Part shown: one piece after another, positions 42,985 through 53,858 of the stretch
How the letters are laid out: every line of letters begins with the position of its first letter
How positions within the stretch are numbered: position 1 is the first letter of the stretch
Origin: Lycocorax pyrrhopterus obiensis
Taxonomy: Eukaryota > Chordata > Aves > Passeriformes > Paradisaeidae
DNA length: 64,000 bases
Direction of reading: 5' to 3'
Assembly: GCA_014706295.1 (NCBI GenBank)
Contig: JACSVZ010000039.1
Span: 2,418,001 to 2,482,000, forward strand
Program-made: the position numbers and the translations under genes
The notes under the pieces: model-generated
Told to the model about the DNA's origin: nothing
Database searches by the model: none
What the model saw: only the letters and a program-made list of their open reading frames with translations

Positions 42985-43345
42985 TGGAGTAGTTGATGGA
43001 GCTGAACATGTTTGGTCTGACAGAAGGGTGATTTAACAGGTGACCTAGCAGCAGCTTGCATCTGCTTGAACAGAAATCACAATGATAAAGAAGCCAAAAT
43101 CTTCTCAGCAGTGACAGAACATATATAAAGGGACAATGACCATAAACTGCCACTTGGGAGGTTCAGGGTGGTACTTCCATCCTTCTCTTCCCATGTCAAA
43201 TCCCCTCTTTTTTCAACAGGCAGGTGTTGCAGATCTGCAGGTTACTCAGCAAGGTGGTGGGACCTCCATCCAGTGAAATTTAAGATGTTTAGACAAAGCT
43301 GTCTCACACAACTGGGAAGAGTGTATCTCCCAGCTGGACTGGGTA
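42985..43345 (+). mobile_element. Old, diverged CR1 LINE fragment, plus strand
   Basis: Several CR1 landmarks remain in order: GGAGCTGAACATGTTTGGTC, TGACCTAGCAGCAGCTTGCA, CTTCTCAGCAGTGACAGAAC, TGCCACTTGGGAGGTTCAGG, and GTGGTGGGACCTCCATCCAG followed by a diverged GACAAAGC block. Divergence is much higher than in the 38.3-kb copy, so it is likely an older insertion. It lies antisense to KCNQ5. Confidence 0.68.
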
Positions 43346-46300
43346 ACTTCCTAAGGTTCTTTCAAAACAACATGTAGGTGAGAAATATGCATATGTATAG
43401 AATTACAGACTGCTTCAAATGCAGCAAATCAATGCAGATTTATACTGAAGTGCATCTAAACATCCACTATCATTCATTATCCCTGAAAGAAAATGCCTAC
43501 TAAAGTTTGGGTGCTGCAGTTAAAGAGTTTTAATTTTTTATCTCCTCAGTGCCTAGTAAGATTTTATTTGCTACATATTCATGTTGTCAATCTTATTATT
43601 TTTTAATTTGTAAATATCATGTTATTGTTTATTTTTATAAACATATAGAAATATGTTGTTACCCTAACAGCACCAGATCCTGACTCTGAAATGGTGCTTG
43701 AAAAGATGAAAGCTGTAGACCTACCCATAGAGCACCTGGAACTAGTTCATCAGATGCTGTAAGATGGAAAAAAGAAAGATATAAAATCATTTCTCCTACT
43801 TTCAATAGTATGAGAAAAAGCACGTCCTTTGGCTGTTGCACATTATTGGTTTTCTAATCAGAATATGGAACCTCCATAATTGTACCAAGGGCACGATGTG
43901 ATGCAGCTCCGTTAGCTCACATGCAAAGACCTGCTGTTCAATAGCCATCCTGACCATTACTAAGCTGTATCCTTTCTGGCAGATCTGGAAGGCTAAAATA
44001 GCTAATTAAATCTTTGATGCCATCATTAGATTTTTTTCCAGAAATAATTTTTCAGTCTTCTTCCATCAATAACGCAAAAGACATGAATAATACCATACAA
44101 GCTCTTGTAAATCAACTAACACTGTCTCTTATCTTCTGCAGTGGCCAATGGGGGATGCCCATGAAAACCTATCAATACAGGCCATGCAAAGTGCTACCAT
44201 CCTTGTGCACACATCCAGGTCTGTGATTTGGGATTCAGAAGCTTCCAGAGCAAAAGCTGGTAGCTTTGAAAAGAGAAGGACATCCCCACAACAAATATTA
44301 AAGACTTCTGCATGGATTATATTACGAAGAAGTCAGTAAAGAACCAAAACTTTATTATTCCTGAAACAAATCCAACATGTTAAATTAGGAAACTTATGCA
44401 ACTAATTATATCCTAACAGTATAAACAGTATCAAAGAGGAGTATTTTTTTTTCTGAAATCTCATGCCATCTCATTTTCAGAATGTCAGTTAAGAACAAAA
44501 ATAATACAAAGTCCTTATGATAACTGAAGATGAAACCCAGAATTAAATTTGCAACAAATCTGGAATTCCCCTTTGATCATTCTAAGGCAATGGCTATACA
44601 TTTTTATCACACCAAACAAGCCATAATAAACGGCAACAGCAATAACAGAAAGAAATCCTATGACATCCCAAGACAATGCTTTTGAAAAGTTACAATATCA
44701 CAGCCTTTTAATGTAAGCGCACGTGTTAAATATGCACATGGCTCCATGTGTAGGTGATGTGGTGTGGCATAAATATTTTACTAGCAGGAGTTTAAGTTAC
44801 TGACTCATTACACACAAATGGTATGAAGGTTCTTTTCTGATTTTATAAGTGTTCATATTTTGGCGCCCCTGAATGATTAAGAACAGAAAACTGTGGTGTC
44901 TGAAAAGAAGGTTTTCAAAAACTTACAGGAAAGATCTTAAATTTTAATAAGGCTTTCCATGTAAAGAACTACTGAGGTGCACAGAAAAGGAGTCAAGAAA
45001 CATGTAATTTATGGCTTTGCTCCCCAGCACTTTACTGAAATCAAAGGCCTTTGCTCAAGAGTAACTTTTTCCCCTAGTTGCAGAAGTTTGCAGAATAGTG
45101 GTCATTTTTAGAATTTGGCAAGTTTGTATTTACAAATAAACAAATCAATTGACTTCTGAATGTAGGTCACAACACTCATTCCTTAGGTGGCCTATTTTTC
45201 TCTTATTTGAAAGGGCAAGAAGAAAAAACAAGAGTTAACTGGGCATACCTCTCAGCTCTAAAGTGTTTTCCCCCATGGAAATGATAAATGAAAATATCAC
45301 TGGAGGAATGATTTCTTATTTGTAACAAATCTTCAATTCCCTAGTTCCTATTTAAAAAACAAACATGCAAATCTAAACAAACTGCTAGATGAAAGCCTTA
45401 AAACCAAAAGTCTGTAACCACCCTTGCATTACTTCAACCTGCGTATCAGAGTGAGGTTTCAGGAGACCAATGATCTACCCAAAATGTCTCACCCCAGATA
45501 GCCCATTCCTGTAACAGAAATAGTACAGAGCTACAGCGGGCTCCACTGCAGTCAAGAATAGCTCAGCAGTGGTAGAAGCAGACATCTCCTCCGCGTACTG
45601 TGTTATGTCTTTGCAACTCTAAGCTACTTGTCTCAAGACTTTTTTTTTTCAAATAGTTGAGGCTTTTTTATTATGTTTTGGTTTTTAATTCTGTGAGAAA
45701 GCCTGTTTTCCAAGATGCAACTATATTTGATCAGGTGGCTGGAAAAAAATGAGCCTGAAACATCATAAATATTATCTTATTATCTGGCTGTGATTAAATC
45801 AGAATTATAGAATCAGAATTATATAAATACATTAAAATAATTTGTAGACTGGCAATAAGGATGGCTGTCAAACTGAAATCCAATGGAACTTCAAATGCAC
45901 CTTAAGCACTGTATCAGTGTCAGATACATAAAGGTAATATTATTACTAGGTGTCTTATACTAGGGTAATGTTTCAAGCTCTTTCACACAGATCTGTTCAG
46001 ATAAAAGATGTAATGTTGGCATTACATCTGCCAAAATTGCCATTTGCAATTAAAAATTAAAACTGGCACTCTTTCTATGCAGGCAATTATCTAAACGCAG
46101 CTGGCAATCTTCCTTGTTTACAGCGCTGCTGTGTCATGACTCCACTCCGTTTGGAAATTTACTACCTTTTTTTTTTTTTCTTAAGGTTTAAACTTGCCAC
46201 CTGTATTTCCAACTTGCACTTTTCTGGTTTTAAAGATTTCTATCATGAACTCAAATAAAAAGGTCCAAAACTATAATTTGCAGATTTTGTATGGCAACTT

Positions 46301-47269
46301 CAGGCACTGCAGTAAAATGATTCCTAGTACATATTTTGGTGACTGTCACAACACTAACTTACATCCATCTAGGCCACCTGTAAGAACCCAGACAGCAAAA
46401 TGTACCAAATAAATGCCCTCCAAGAAGAAAATTTCAGGTGTAAGAGTTGATTTTCAGAGTAAAATAGAAAGAATGGAAAGATCCTCTAAGTGGACAAAAA
46501 TCCTTTTACTGAATAATATATGACATCAAGTATATTTCTACTGCTTGCTATCTATAGCAATTGTCATCTATTAAATGAATCTATCTACAAAGTATCTTAT
46601 TAATCAGACTGCCATGTTTTTGGCACCTTTTTACTTACAACAGTTGCTATCAAAGTAAGATTTGGGGGTTCCCCAACTGCTGGGAGAGGAGCACTCTTCA
46701 TGCTGTCAAGCAGCTTTTACAGAACTGTTGCTTTTTTAGCTAAGATGCTGCAACCGCTAGGTTGATTCCCACAACTATCATGGAACAAATGCAGTTACTT
46801 ACAGCATATCAGTTAAATATTCTGATTCATTTATGATGTATTTCCTGTAGTCAGACATAGCAATACCTGGTATTATATCCTCAATACAGTAATGCCTAAT
46901 TTCCTTCCTCTGTAATTGATCACGTTTTCACCTATAAATATGATCCATTATCACAACTCCTTGTCAGACTGTATTGCATGTTTTGCTCAGCCATCCAAAC
47001 GGATTTTGAGCAGGGCCTTTCCCCCAAATATTACCAAAACCCATAAAAACAGGAGATTGCTAATGAACCGAGGAACATGGCTGACCCCAAGGATACTGCA
47101 AGCAGTGACAGGCACAGGTGCCCTCACACAGGTGTCCCGGGCAAGCCTCTTGAAGTTAAAGCAGCACAAGTTTCGCAGCGCGGTGACAGTACCGCTCTCC
47201 ACTGACCGATGATATGGAACATATATTTCCGTCAGGGGCTTTTTCAGAATGAGGGTGACAGGAGCCGTC
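43346..47269. other. AT-rich intronic sequence next to the CpG island
   Basis: No exon is supported. The notable structure is a perfect 10-bp inverted repeat with a 4-base loop at 46006-46029. Very AT-rich sequence lies at about 43550-43650. Confidence 0.65.
46006..46029. repeat. Perfect 10-bp inverted repeat (hairpin)
   Basis: AGATGTAATG and its exact complement CATTACATCT are separated by TTGG. The right arm also takes part in a second, overlapping dyad, TTGGC...GCCAA (46016-46034), which resembles widely spaced NFI half-sites. Confidence 0.85.
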
Positions 47270-48052
47270 ACTTGCTAAGATCAAAAGCGCAGCAGCGGAA
47301 GGCACGGGCGGAGAAGCCGCCCGCGCGGCGGCTGCTCGCTGCGCCCTGCCTCGGGCGGCCCCCGGCGCTGCCAGCGGCAGGTGGCCGCACCTGGGGCGCA
47401 GCATCCCGCGGCGCCGCGCACCCGCGGCGAGCACCCGCGTGGGAAGGCGCCGTCACCCGCACTCCCTGCGAGGCGGGTACCAGGCGCTCCCGGAAAACAC
47501 GCTGGAGGCAGAACCGAGCGCTGCGGCTCCGCGGCGGTAACTTTTCAAACCGCGCAGCGCTCGGTGTCCGCTGGGCAGCACACGCGCGGCGGGTAACGCT
47601 GGCGTACCCGCTGCGCCCCGCCGTCGCGGGGAGGACCCGGCAGCCGCCGGCACCCCTCGCTCCGTCTAACCTCGGGGCCGGCGAGTGGCATCAGCGGGAG
47701 CTCCGCACAGTCTCCCCCTGCGCAAGCCGGCGGCCTCGGGCGCCCGGGAGCATGTGTTCCCCGCCGGTTCTCTCTGCCGGGTGAACCGAGCTTTCCCTCC
47801 ATCACCTCCCGCCTCGGGCTGCACGGGATTTTCCGCCGCCGGCGGAGAGCCGCGCCGCAGGTGGCAGCGGCTCCCCCGCCTCTGCTGACTCCTCCTGGGC
47901 ACTTTCAGCGCGACTCGCGGGGTACTTTTCCTCCCCGTGTCCCGGCACGGAGTGATGCCCGGGGACCGGAGGGGCAGGAGGGGAGGTACGCGCCGCGCGG
48001 TGCGGCGGGGCTCTGCTCAGGACAGGTGCGGGCGCCGGCCCGTGGAACGGAC

Positions 48053-48106
48053 GGGAGGGGTCGGGACGGGACGGGACGGGACGGGACGGGAAGAGAGGGG
48101 AGCGGG
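48053..48106 (+). repeat. GGGAC tandem repeat, G-quadruplex-type, beside the exon 1 donor
   Basis: Six G-triplets separated by AC (48063-48090) are preceded by GGG and GGGG runs (48053-48060) and followed by GGGG and GGG (48097-48106). The loops within the GGGAC array are only two bases, which fits a canonical G-quadruplex pattern. It begins about 6 bases beyond the KCNQ5 donor on the intron side. The G-rich strand is the plus strand, the template for KCNQ5, so the pre-mRNA carries the C-rich complement. Confidence 0.85.
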
Positions 48107-48111
48107 TCGGT

Positions 48112-48117
48112 ACTCAC
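48112..48117 (-). other. KCNQ5: Splice donor of KCNQ5 exon 1
   Basis: Read on the minus strand, the exon ends TTCGT and is followed by GTGAGTAC, a near-consensus 5' splice site. Splicing here leaves a phase-2 junction inside the Val codon of YHAFV. Without splicing the frame hits TGA at 48116-48114, which supports this boundary. An alternative GT two bases earlier gives GTGTGA, a weaker site. Confidence 0.9.
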
Positions 48118-48473
48118 ACGAAGGCGTGATAGACGAAGGCCCATCCGCGGGGCCGCTCCAGCACGTTGTACAGGTAGTTCTGCAGCCGGCGGTACTTCGC
48201 GTTCCTGCGGCAGCTCGGTCCGCTGCTGTACGACAGCGGCTTCCCCAGCAGGCTCATGCGGGCGCCGTGCTTCCCGCGGCGGCCCTCCCGCAGCCCGGCG
48301 GGGGCGGCCGCGCCGCCGGTGCCCAGGAGCAGCAGGCCGTCGCCGCGGGCCGCCGAGCTCGTCAGCGCCCTGCCCCGGCCCGACTCCACATCCTTCATGC
48401 CCGCTGCCGCGCCGCTCTTCACCCAGAGCCCCGCGGAGCCGCCCTCCTCCCCGCCGCCGTGGTTGCGGGGCAT
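48118..48473 (-). CDS. KCNQ5: KCNQ5 (Kv7.5) coding exon 1, N-terminal part of the channel
   Basis: This exon encodes the cytoplasmic N-terminus of the KCNQ5 voltage-gated potassium channel subunit, a plasma-membrane tetramer contributing to the neuronal and muscle M-current. It covers 118 full codons plus two bases of codon 119 (Val). Visible features are the start [18 protein letters not shown] (residues 16-21), [10 protein letters not shown] (26-35), a Gly/Ala-rich linker (about 36-60), [12 protein letters not shown] (71-82), and the family-conserved block [15 protein letters not shown] (99-113) running into YHAFV at the start of S1. From memory of the family, [10 protein letters not shown] and [10 protein letters not shown] point to KCNQ5 rather than KCNQ2, 3 or 4. 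The Gly/Ala linker looks shorter than in mammals. The start at 48473 is the first in-frame ATG and has G at -3. The frame stays open upstream but offers no earlier ATG. The remaining exons lie beyond the left edge. Confidence 0.95.
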
Positions 48474-48478
48474 GGCAT
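48419..48478 (-). promoter_or_regulatory. Short uORF overlapping the KCNQ5 start codon
   Basis: An ATG at 48478-48476 lies five bases upstream of the KCNQ5 ATG, in a different frame. It opens a 19-codon frame that ends at a TGA at 48421-48419, inside the KCNQ5 coding sequence. Both ATGs have G at -3 and C at +4, so neither is clearly favoured by context. If the 5'UTR includes it, this overlapping uORF would be expected to reduce initiation at the main start. The sequence is directly visible; the regulatory effect is inferred. Confidence 0.6.
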
Positions 48479-49830
48479 CACCCCGGGCGCCGGAGCGGGC
48501 GCCGGGGCCGCGGCGGAGCAGGGCGCGGGCGGCGGCGGCCAGGCACCCCGCGGCGGCAGCCCGCAAGAGGCAGCGGGGGCCGAGGGTCTCCGGGCGGCGC
48601 CCGCGGGGCGCGGGGGCGCGGGCCACTTTGGGCGCCCGGCGCGGCGGGCCGGCCTGCGGCAGCTTCGCGGGGGCCCCGGCGAGGGAGCGGGCGCCCCCCC
48701 GGGCGCGCTCTCCTCCCGGGCGGCGGCGCCCCGCCGCCGGTCCCCGCAGCTCCGCCCGGCGTGGCTCCGCGGCCCGGGACGGGGCGGAGGGCGGGAGGGC
48801 AGCTCCTCGCGGCTCCGGCGGAGAGGCCGCGGCTCGGTGGTGCCTGCCGCCGCCCGCTCCCTCGCTGCCTCCCGCGTCGTTTGGCCCGGCCGGGCCGGGC
48901 AAGCTGTTGCTCTCGCTCCGAGCGGCGGAGAAAGTCGGCGAGGCAAGCGGGCCGGTGGGGCAGACGGGGGCTGCGCCGCCGGGAACCTTCGCGTCCCGGG
49001 GCCGGAGAGGCAGAGACAGCGGCGGTGCCCGCGGCGGGGCGGGCGGCGAGCGGCTGGCGGGACGCGGCGCCCGCGTTCTACGCGCGCTCCCGGGAAATGT
49101 CCATGTAAGTCCGAGAAAGTAACAAAACTGCCGTAAGTCCCGGCGGCGGCGCGGGGGAGGATCGGCCGGCGGCGGGACCCCACTGCGGGCGGGGAGCGCG
49201 GCCGGCCCGGGTGGGGCAGCGCAGACGAGCCGCCGGGTGTCCCCCCCGAGGGGGCGGCGCGGCCCGGCACGCCGCTCCGGCGCTTCCGCCGTGTCCCGGC
49301 CTCGTGCGGCGGCGAGACAGCAGATCCCGGGGGCAGCGGCTGGCCTGCCCTCCCTGCGGGCTCCCCCACGGCCCCCGTCAGCTCCGGCCCCGGCGCGGTG
49401 CGGCCGGAGCACAGCGGTACCGCCGCTCGGTGCCCGCGCTGCGCCGAGACAGCGATGCTCCCCCTGCCGAGCACGGCCCTTTAACGCCCCGCCGCATCAA
49501 GGTGAGCTTGCGGAAAAAAACACCACCCACCCCGGCATCCGCAGGCGCGGCCGCACCGTGCTGCCCGCCCGGCCGCCGCACCGCGCCCGCTTTGCCCGCG
49601 GGTTATCGCCCGCGCTCGGCGGGCGACCCCCGGCCATCCCCCAGCACTCCCCCCGCACGCCGCGGCCGCCTGCTGCGGGCAGCCGCCGCCCGTGCCGCTC
49701 CCGGGGCCGGAGCTCGGCAGCGCCCGCCGGCCCCCGGGGACGCCTGGGAGCCCCGCGCTGCCGGGGGGACAGGACGAGCCGCCGCCCGGCACTTCAGCAC
49801 CCACTTCACGAAAAATAGCTGCATGTCACT
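48474..49830 (-). promoter_or_regulatory. KCNQ5: KCNQ5 promoter and 5'UTR part of the CpG island
   Basis: This sequence lies upstream of the KCNQ5 start codon and is very GC-rich with many CpGs. I see no TATA box in a convincing position, so a dispersed CpG-island promoter is likely. GC boxes (GGGCGG type, Sp1/KLF-like) occur at 48782-48795 and 49036-49046, with more G/C-rich runs nearby. The transcription start cannot be placed from sequence alone. The exon 1 frame is open without an in-frame ATG back to about 49412, which is expected in DNA this poor in A and T. Confidence 0.75.
49499..49507 (+). other. Candidate splice donor of a divergent plus-strand transcript
   Basis: The plus strand reads AAG|GTGAGC with the GT at 49502-49503, a nearly ideal 5' splice site inside the promoter island about 1.0 kb upstream of the KCNQ5 start codon. 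CpG-island promoters commonly produce divergent spliced noncoding RNAs, so this could end the first exon of one. I could not identify the partner acceptor or any coding potential, and the motif could be a chance match. Confidence 0.35.
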
Positions 49831-51190
49831 GGTTTTGCAGCCTGAGCACCACGATGTGAAAATGTGACACTGATTCCTGAAGTGTTAATGAAAAACAGTA
49901 AGGTGGATGCTAATGTTAAGCGAAATTCAGTAGAAGCATTCAGAAATTAGTTTTCGGGGTTTTTTGTCTTTGTGCTGGCTAGTTAGAGGCCAGGCTCTCA
50001 AGCTTTGATTAACACACCATCTTCAACGCCCAGAAAAGAAGAAGCTGAGACACATCTCGTGTTTTGGCAGTGAACATTAACACGGACCCACCAACAGTAC
50101 TAATTCATTGCTACGATGTGTCCAATGCCATTCAATCAGATGTCTTTAAATGAAGAGCTTAACCTTCTTCCTGTCTTCACTACCCTTTCTCCTCCACTGC
50201 AGGCTACTTCAGACAGGAACTTTCTAACACGTGAACCACAGTGGCCACTGACACTCGTGATAAAGGATGGCAGAAACAGCACACATGTCAAAACAGATGT
50301 TAAGTAGTTGATACAACTATCCACAGAAATCCCATCAATATTTAAGCTTTCCAGTGGCACATATCTACTCTTCTTTCTTTGAATTGTAAATTGAGTTAGT
50401 TAATCCTTCATTTACTACTTGTTTGCATTTCCCTGGTTTGATATATGCAAGTGTTTATACTCTTCATTTTTCTCATCCCTCTGTACTTATTTACATTCCT
50501 TTACCATCAGCCACTCCTCCAGAACCATGCTTAGATTGAAACTCTAGTGGCCTTAGTCACTTGAATAAAATATTTGAGGGCTGATACTCAAATTCTGGAA
50601 AGCCAAACTTCAACTGAGAGCACATGGTCCAACTCACTCAGCCAGGCCTCTGTCCCACGAGCGCTCACCCTTGGGCTTCGATTAATTGCTGGGTTGGGCA
50701 ATGGCACAGCTCACAACAGCGCACATGCATCACTGTTGATAGGGCTGAGGCTTTAAACCGAGGATTGGGCCAATAAACTATGAACATTACTGAGCTCCAG
50801 TTCCTGATGTACTTTTTGTGATCCATTAAGAAATATTGTTATAATTCTGTGCCCTCTAGTGGTGCTTAAAATCATCAATTAATTTAAATAATCATAAGGA
50901 AAACAGTCTGTGAGCACAAGTTGAGCCAGTATTGAAATGTAGCCATAGATGCCAGAACAACTAGAAGCTAACAAAAGTAATACACTTAGTGATGAATTAT
51001 TTTATTTTTTACAGTGTGTGAACAAGTGTATTTTCCCATCTGTTATCTGTTATTAAATAAATCATTTTAAAAGTATGTATTATGAGAAGACATTAATGGT
51101 AATGAATCTAATCCCTACTTGTTCATATGTCAGATAACCAGGGCATGATATGCTGGTTGAATGCGGAGGAGATCATTAGCACCCAGGCAG

Positions 51191-51212
51191 CTGCCTGCCC
51201 TCTGGCAGGCAG
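51191..51212. repeat. Perfect 9-bp inverted repeat (hairpin)
   Basis: CTGCCTGCC and GGCAGGCAG flank a CTCT loop. The stem is GC-rich and would be stable in RNA from either strand. Nothing around it suggests a microRNA precursor, because the stem does not extend. Confidence 0.8.
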
Positions 51213-53858
51213 AGGGGCTGTGCTATGTAACAAAGCTAGTCCTCATCTAAGTATTTATTGCAAAATACAGGTTCGCATTTATAGGACAACAAATTCCCCT
51301 GATATTTTGGCTTCAGACTATATAATACCTACAGAGATGAGTCGTGTGAAATTCTAGCATGTCCACATGGTCCAAGGTCATCCTGGGTTCAGATGTCAGT
51401 AAGAGGATCTACTTGACGAAATCTCCAAGGCAAGAACATCCCAAGGAATCTTGACTTCTCGAGGCTGCAGGTACAGTATATCACACCTGCAGAGGGACAA
51501 GCAAAATGGCATTCTAAAGGGCAGCTTTAGAGTCACTATTGCTGTGCTTTATGGCAAATGTCAACAGCATATTCTTCCAGATTTTTAAAAAACAGTTTTT
51601 AAGGTTGCATTGCATTTTCCAAATGTATACATCAAATGTTACATATCCTGACTTGTGGAAGGATCAGCTGATATGCATAATCTTTTTTGATCAGGAACCA
51701 AATGTTGCATGTGTTTGGTATTTTCAGGGTTTTCTTTCCAATGAGTGAGTTACTTTTGATACTGTCTTACATCAGTGTTTCTGGTTTTATTTTAATAAAA
51801 GAGAGGAAGCAATTTAAACAGCAGTGATAGTCTCTTATTCCCTTATTTATAATAAAATATTTGTTTTGCTGGATCATGTACACTTCTTTTCTTAAGGCAT
51901 ATACTAGGGCAGTTTTGGGGTTAGCTACTCTAGAATTTTAAGCAAGCCTTCACAATGACTAAATTTGCAAGTGAGTAACAGGAATACTGAAATGTATTTG
52001 GTTTAATTGTGACACAGGGTAGACACTAATAGAAGAAGAACTTTGTTACAGGGTAAAAACAAAGAGGAAGAGAAGACCAGCCACGTTGGAGGGCACTGGC
52101 CAGAGTTCAGGAGGTCCAGCTCGCTGCTTTGCTCCATGCTGCCAGAACAGATAGGATCTGGAGCCTATCCACATCAAATCCAAATTACCTGAGCATGTAG
52201 TTGCCTCAAGTCACTAGTAGATGCTTACCAAGCTGATGAAAACCAGTTGAGGACCTATATGCATCTCTTAATATTTTTGTGGATTTGAAGAATCTCTCTG
52301 TCTTTGTGCCTGAATTACGTATCTGTCACAGGGGGTGGTAGCAATTTTTTCACAGAGAGAGGGATTGTTAGCATAAATTCATGAAACAGTGTAAGATGCT
52401 CAAATGCATCAAAAGAGGGAACAGTAGAAATCACATGCACTATGGCTGTTTTAAGCAGAAAAGCAGCCAGAGTGCAAGCTGGAGAGCCTTCGTAGCAACA
52501 CCTTGCAAAGGTCGGTTTACTGTGGTATCATGTTTTGAGTTCATTTGAGTTCCTTGTTAATAACCTTTTTCACGTTATATAATAGTGCAAGGTATCATGT
52601 ATGCTCTAGTTTTGCATCTCTTTGTAAGATTTTTAGCTTTCTGCCTAATTATATGGAGGAGGGGATACTCATAGCTATTCTTGGTGACAAGCATACAAGA
52701 GTCAGGGATAAGTTTTCAAAGCACATGGGTGTTAGGAACAGTTCATTTATGGTGTTGACCTGTTGTGTAGCCTATAATACATGGTATGCACCTCCAGAAA
52801 AACCCAAGTCAAGCATCACTATAGCATAATAAACCATGAGCAAAATGTCAGATGAGGTGAACAGCATGTTAGCATGCACATTATAAGCTGCCCAGTCAGC
52901 ACATGTAACATGCTAGCAGCTGTAACAGGGCTCTGATATTAATATTAAAAAATGCTGGAATACATTGCATTAATATTCCAAGATGTTGGGATATTTTCCT
53001 GCAAGCTTTTTTCACATAAATTGAAGAAGCGAGACTGTCAATAGCGTGAGGCATTCATACACTGAACACAGCAGAAAGAATGGCCCAACCTTCTCTTCTT
53101 CATGAGGTCCCTTAACCCTGAACTCAAGGGAGTACCTTCAAAAGAAATTTAGTTTTGATGTGTCATTTATGTGTTGACTTTAATAGTAAACTGCTATGAG
53201 GTGCTGACTTTGAGGAAGACCTGCCTCCACAAAGAGCTGTCCTGTGACCAGACTTTCATTCCAAGCAGTCCATCTCTGTGTTACTACCAGCCCAGGCTAA
53301 ATTTTGATCAGAAGACAAGATATGGGTGGCTCACTCACAGTACCTGTGCCTACTTGGCTGCAGGTATGCTAGAAACACTTCTGCCTGGTTATTACACCTG
53401 TAAAAACCAAGGCCAGTTCCCAAACTGTTAGCAATGGACCCTTTCCTCTGCCAGGAGCTGTTTGCTCCTTCCCAGCTAGAGGAACAGTTTGGCCTCCTCT
53501 CCTCACCTGGTCATCATCAATGGCAGAAATTCCTGGTCTTACTTCTGTGCTGTCTGGCCTGTCCTGGAAAAATGTTCGTTTTGCTCCCTGACTTCTAGTA
53601 TTTCCTCTTACTCATCAGATATTAATCCCTGATAAGGGAATTAAATTATTCCATTGATTCCTACTTAAATAAATATCTAAACATCACTCTCCATTAATAA
53701 GGCATGCCTCGCCTCCCTGTAAAGTCATTATCTAACACCAAGATGTGCTCTCCTAAATGGCTCGACTCTTCATCTCCTTTACTTCCTCTTTCACCTTCTG
53801 GGATTTTTTGGATGGGTTTTCTTTCTTTGTGTGTTTGTTTACTATTTTGTGGTGCTTC

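Larger units (their letters stand above)
1..48117 (-). other. KCNQ5: 5' part of KCNQ5 intron 1 (truncated by window edge)
   Basis: Everything left of the exon 1 donor is intron of the leftward-running gene. No exon 2 (which would encode S1-S2 residues following YHAFV) is present, in keeping with the very long first intron known for this gene in other vertebrates. The sequence is AT-rich, with scattered CR1 fragments and simple repeats listed separately. Confidence 0.85.
47270..49830. other. CpG island spanning KCNQ5 exon 1
   Basis: Base composition changes abruptly from AT-rich intron to dense GC/CpG near 47270 and back near 49830. The island covers the 5' flank, exon 1 and about 0.85 kb of intron 1. 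Such islands are typical of promoters of broadly or neuronally regulated vertebrate genes. Several frames of 200-430 codons are open here on both strands, but they arise because stop codons are rare in GC-rich sequence. Edges were judged by eye. Confidence 0.9.

Noticed and set aside
47209..47784. 191-codon plus-strand frame at the left edge of the CpG island
   Set aside because: Arg/Ala/Pro-rich translation typical of CpG-island sequence; no conserved motif.
47861..49136. Plus-strand open frames of 415, 399 and 288 codons
   Set aside because: They overlap KCNQ5 exon 1 and its promoter in a GC-rich island where stops are rare. Their translations are Arg/Pro/Gly/Ala-rich without domains.
48419..49474. 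Minus-strand 351-codon frame over the promoter
   Set aside because: It lies in a different frame from the recognisable KCNQ5 sequence and has low-complexity composition. Only its last 19 codons, from the upstream ATG, are reported, as a uORF.
51191..51212. microRNA precursor
   Set aside because: The stem is only 9 bp with a 4-base loop and does not extend to the 30 or so base pairs needed.
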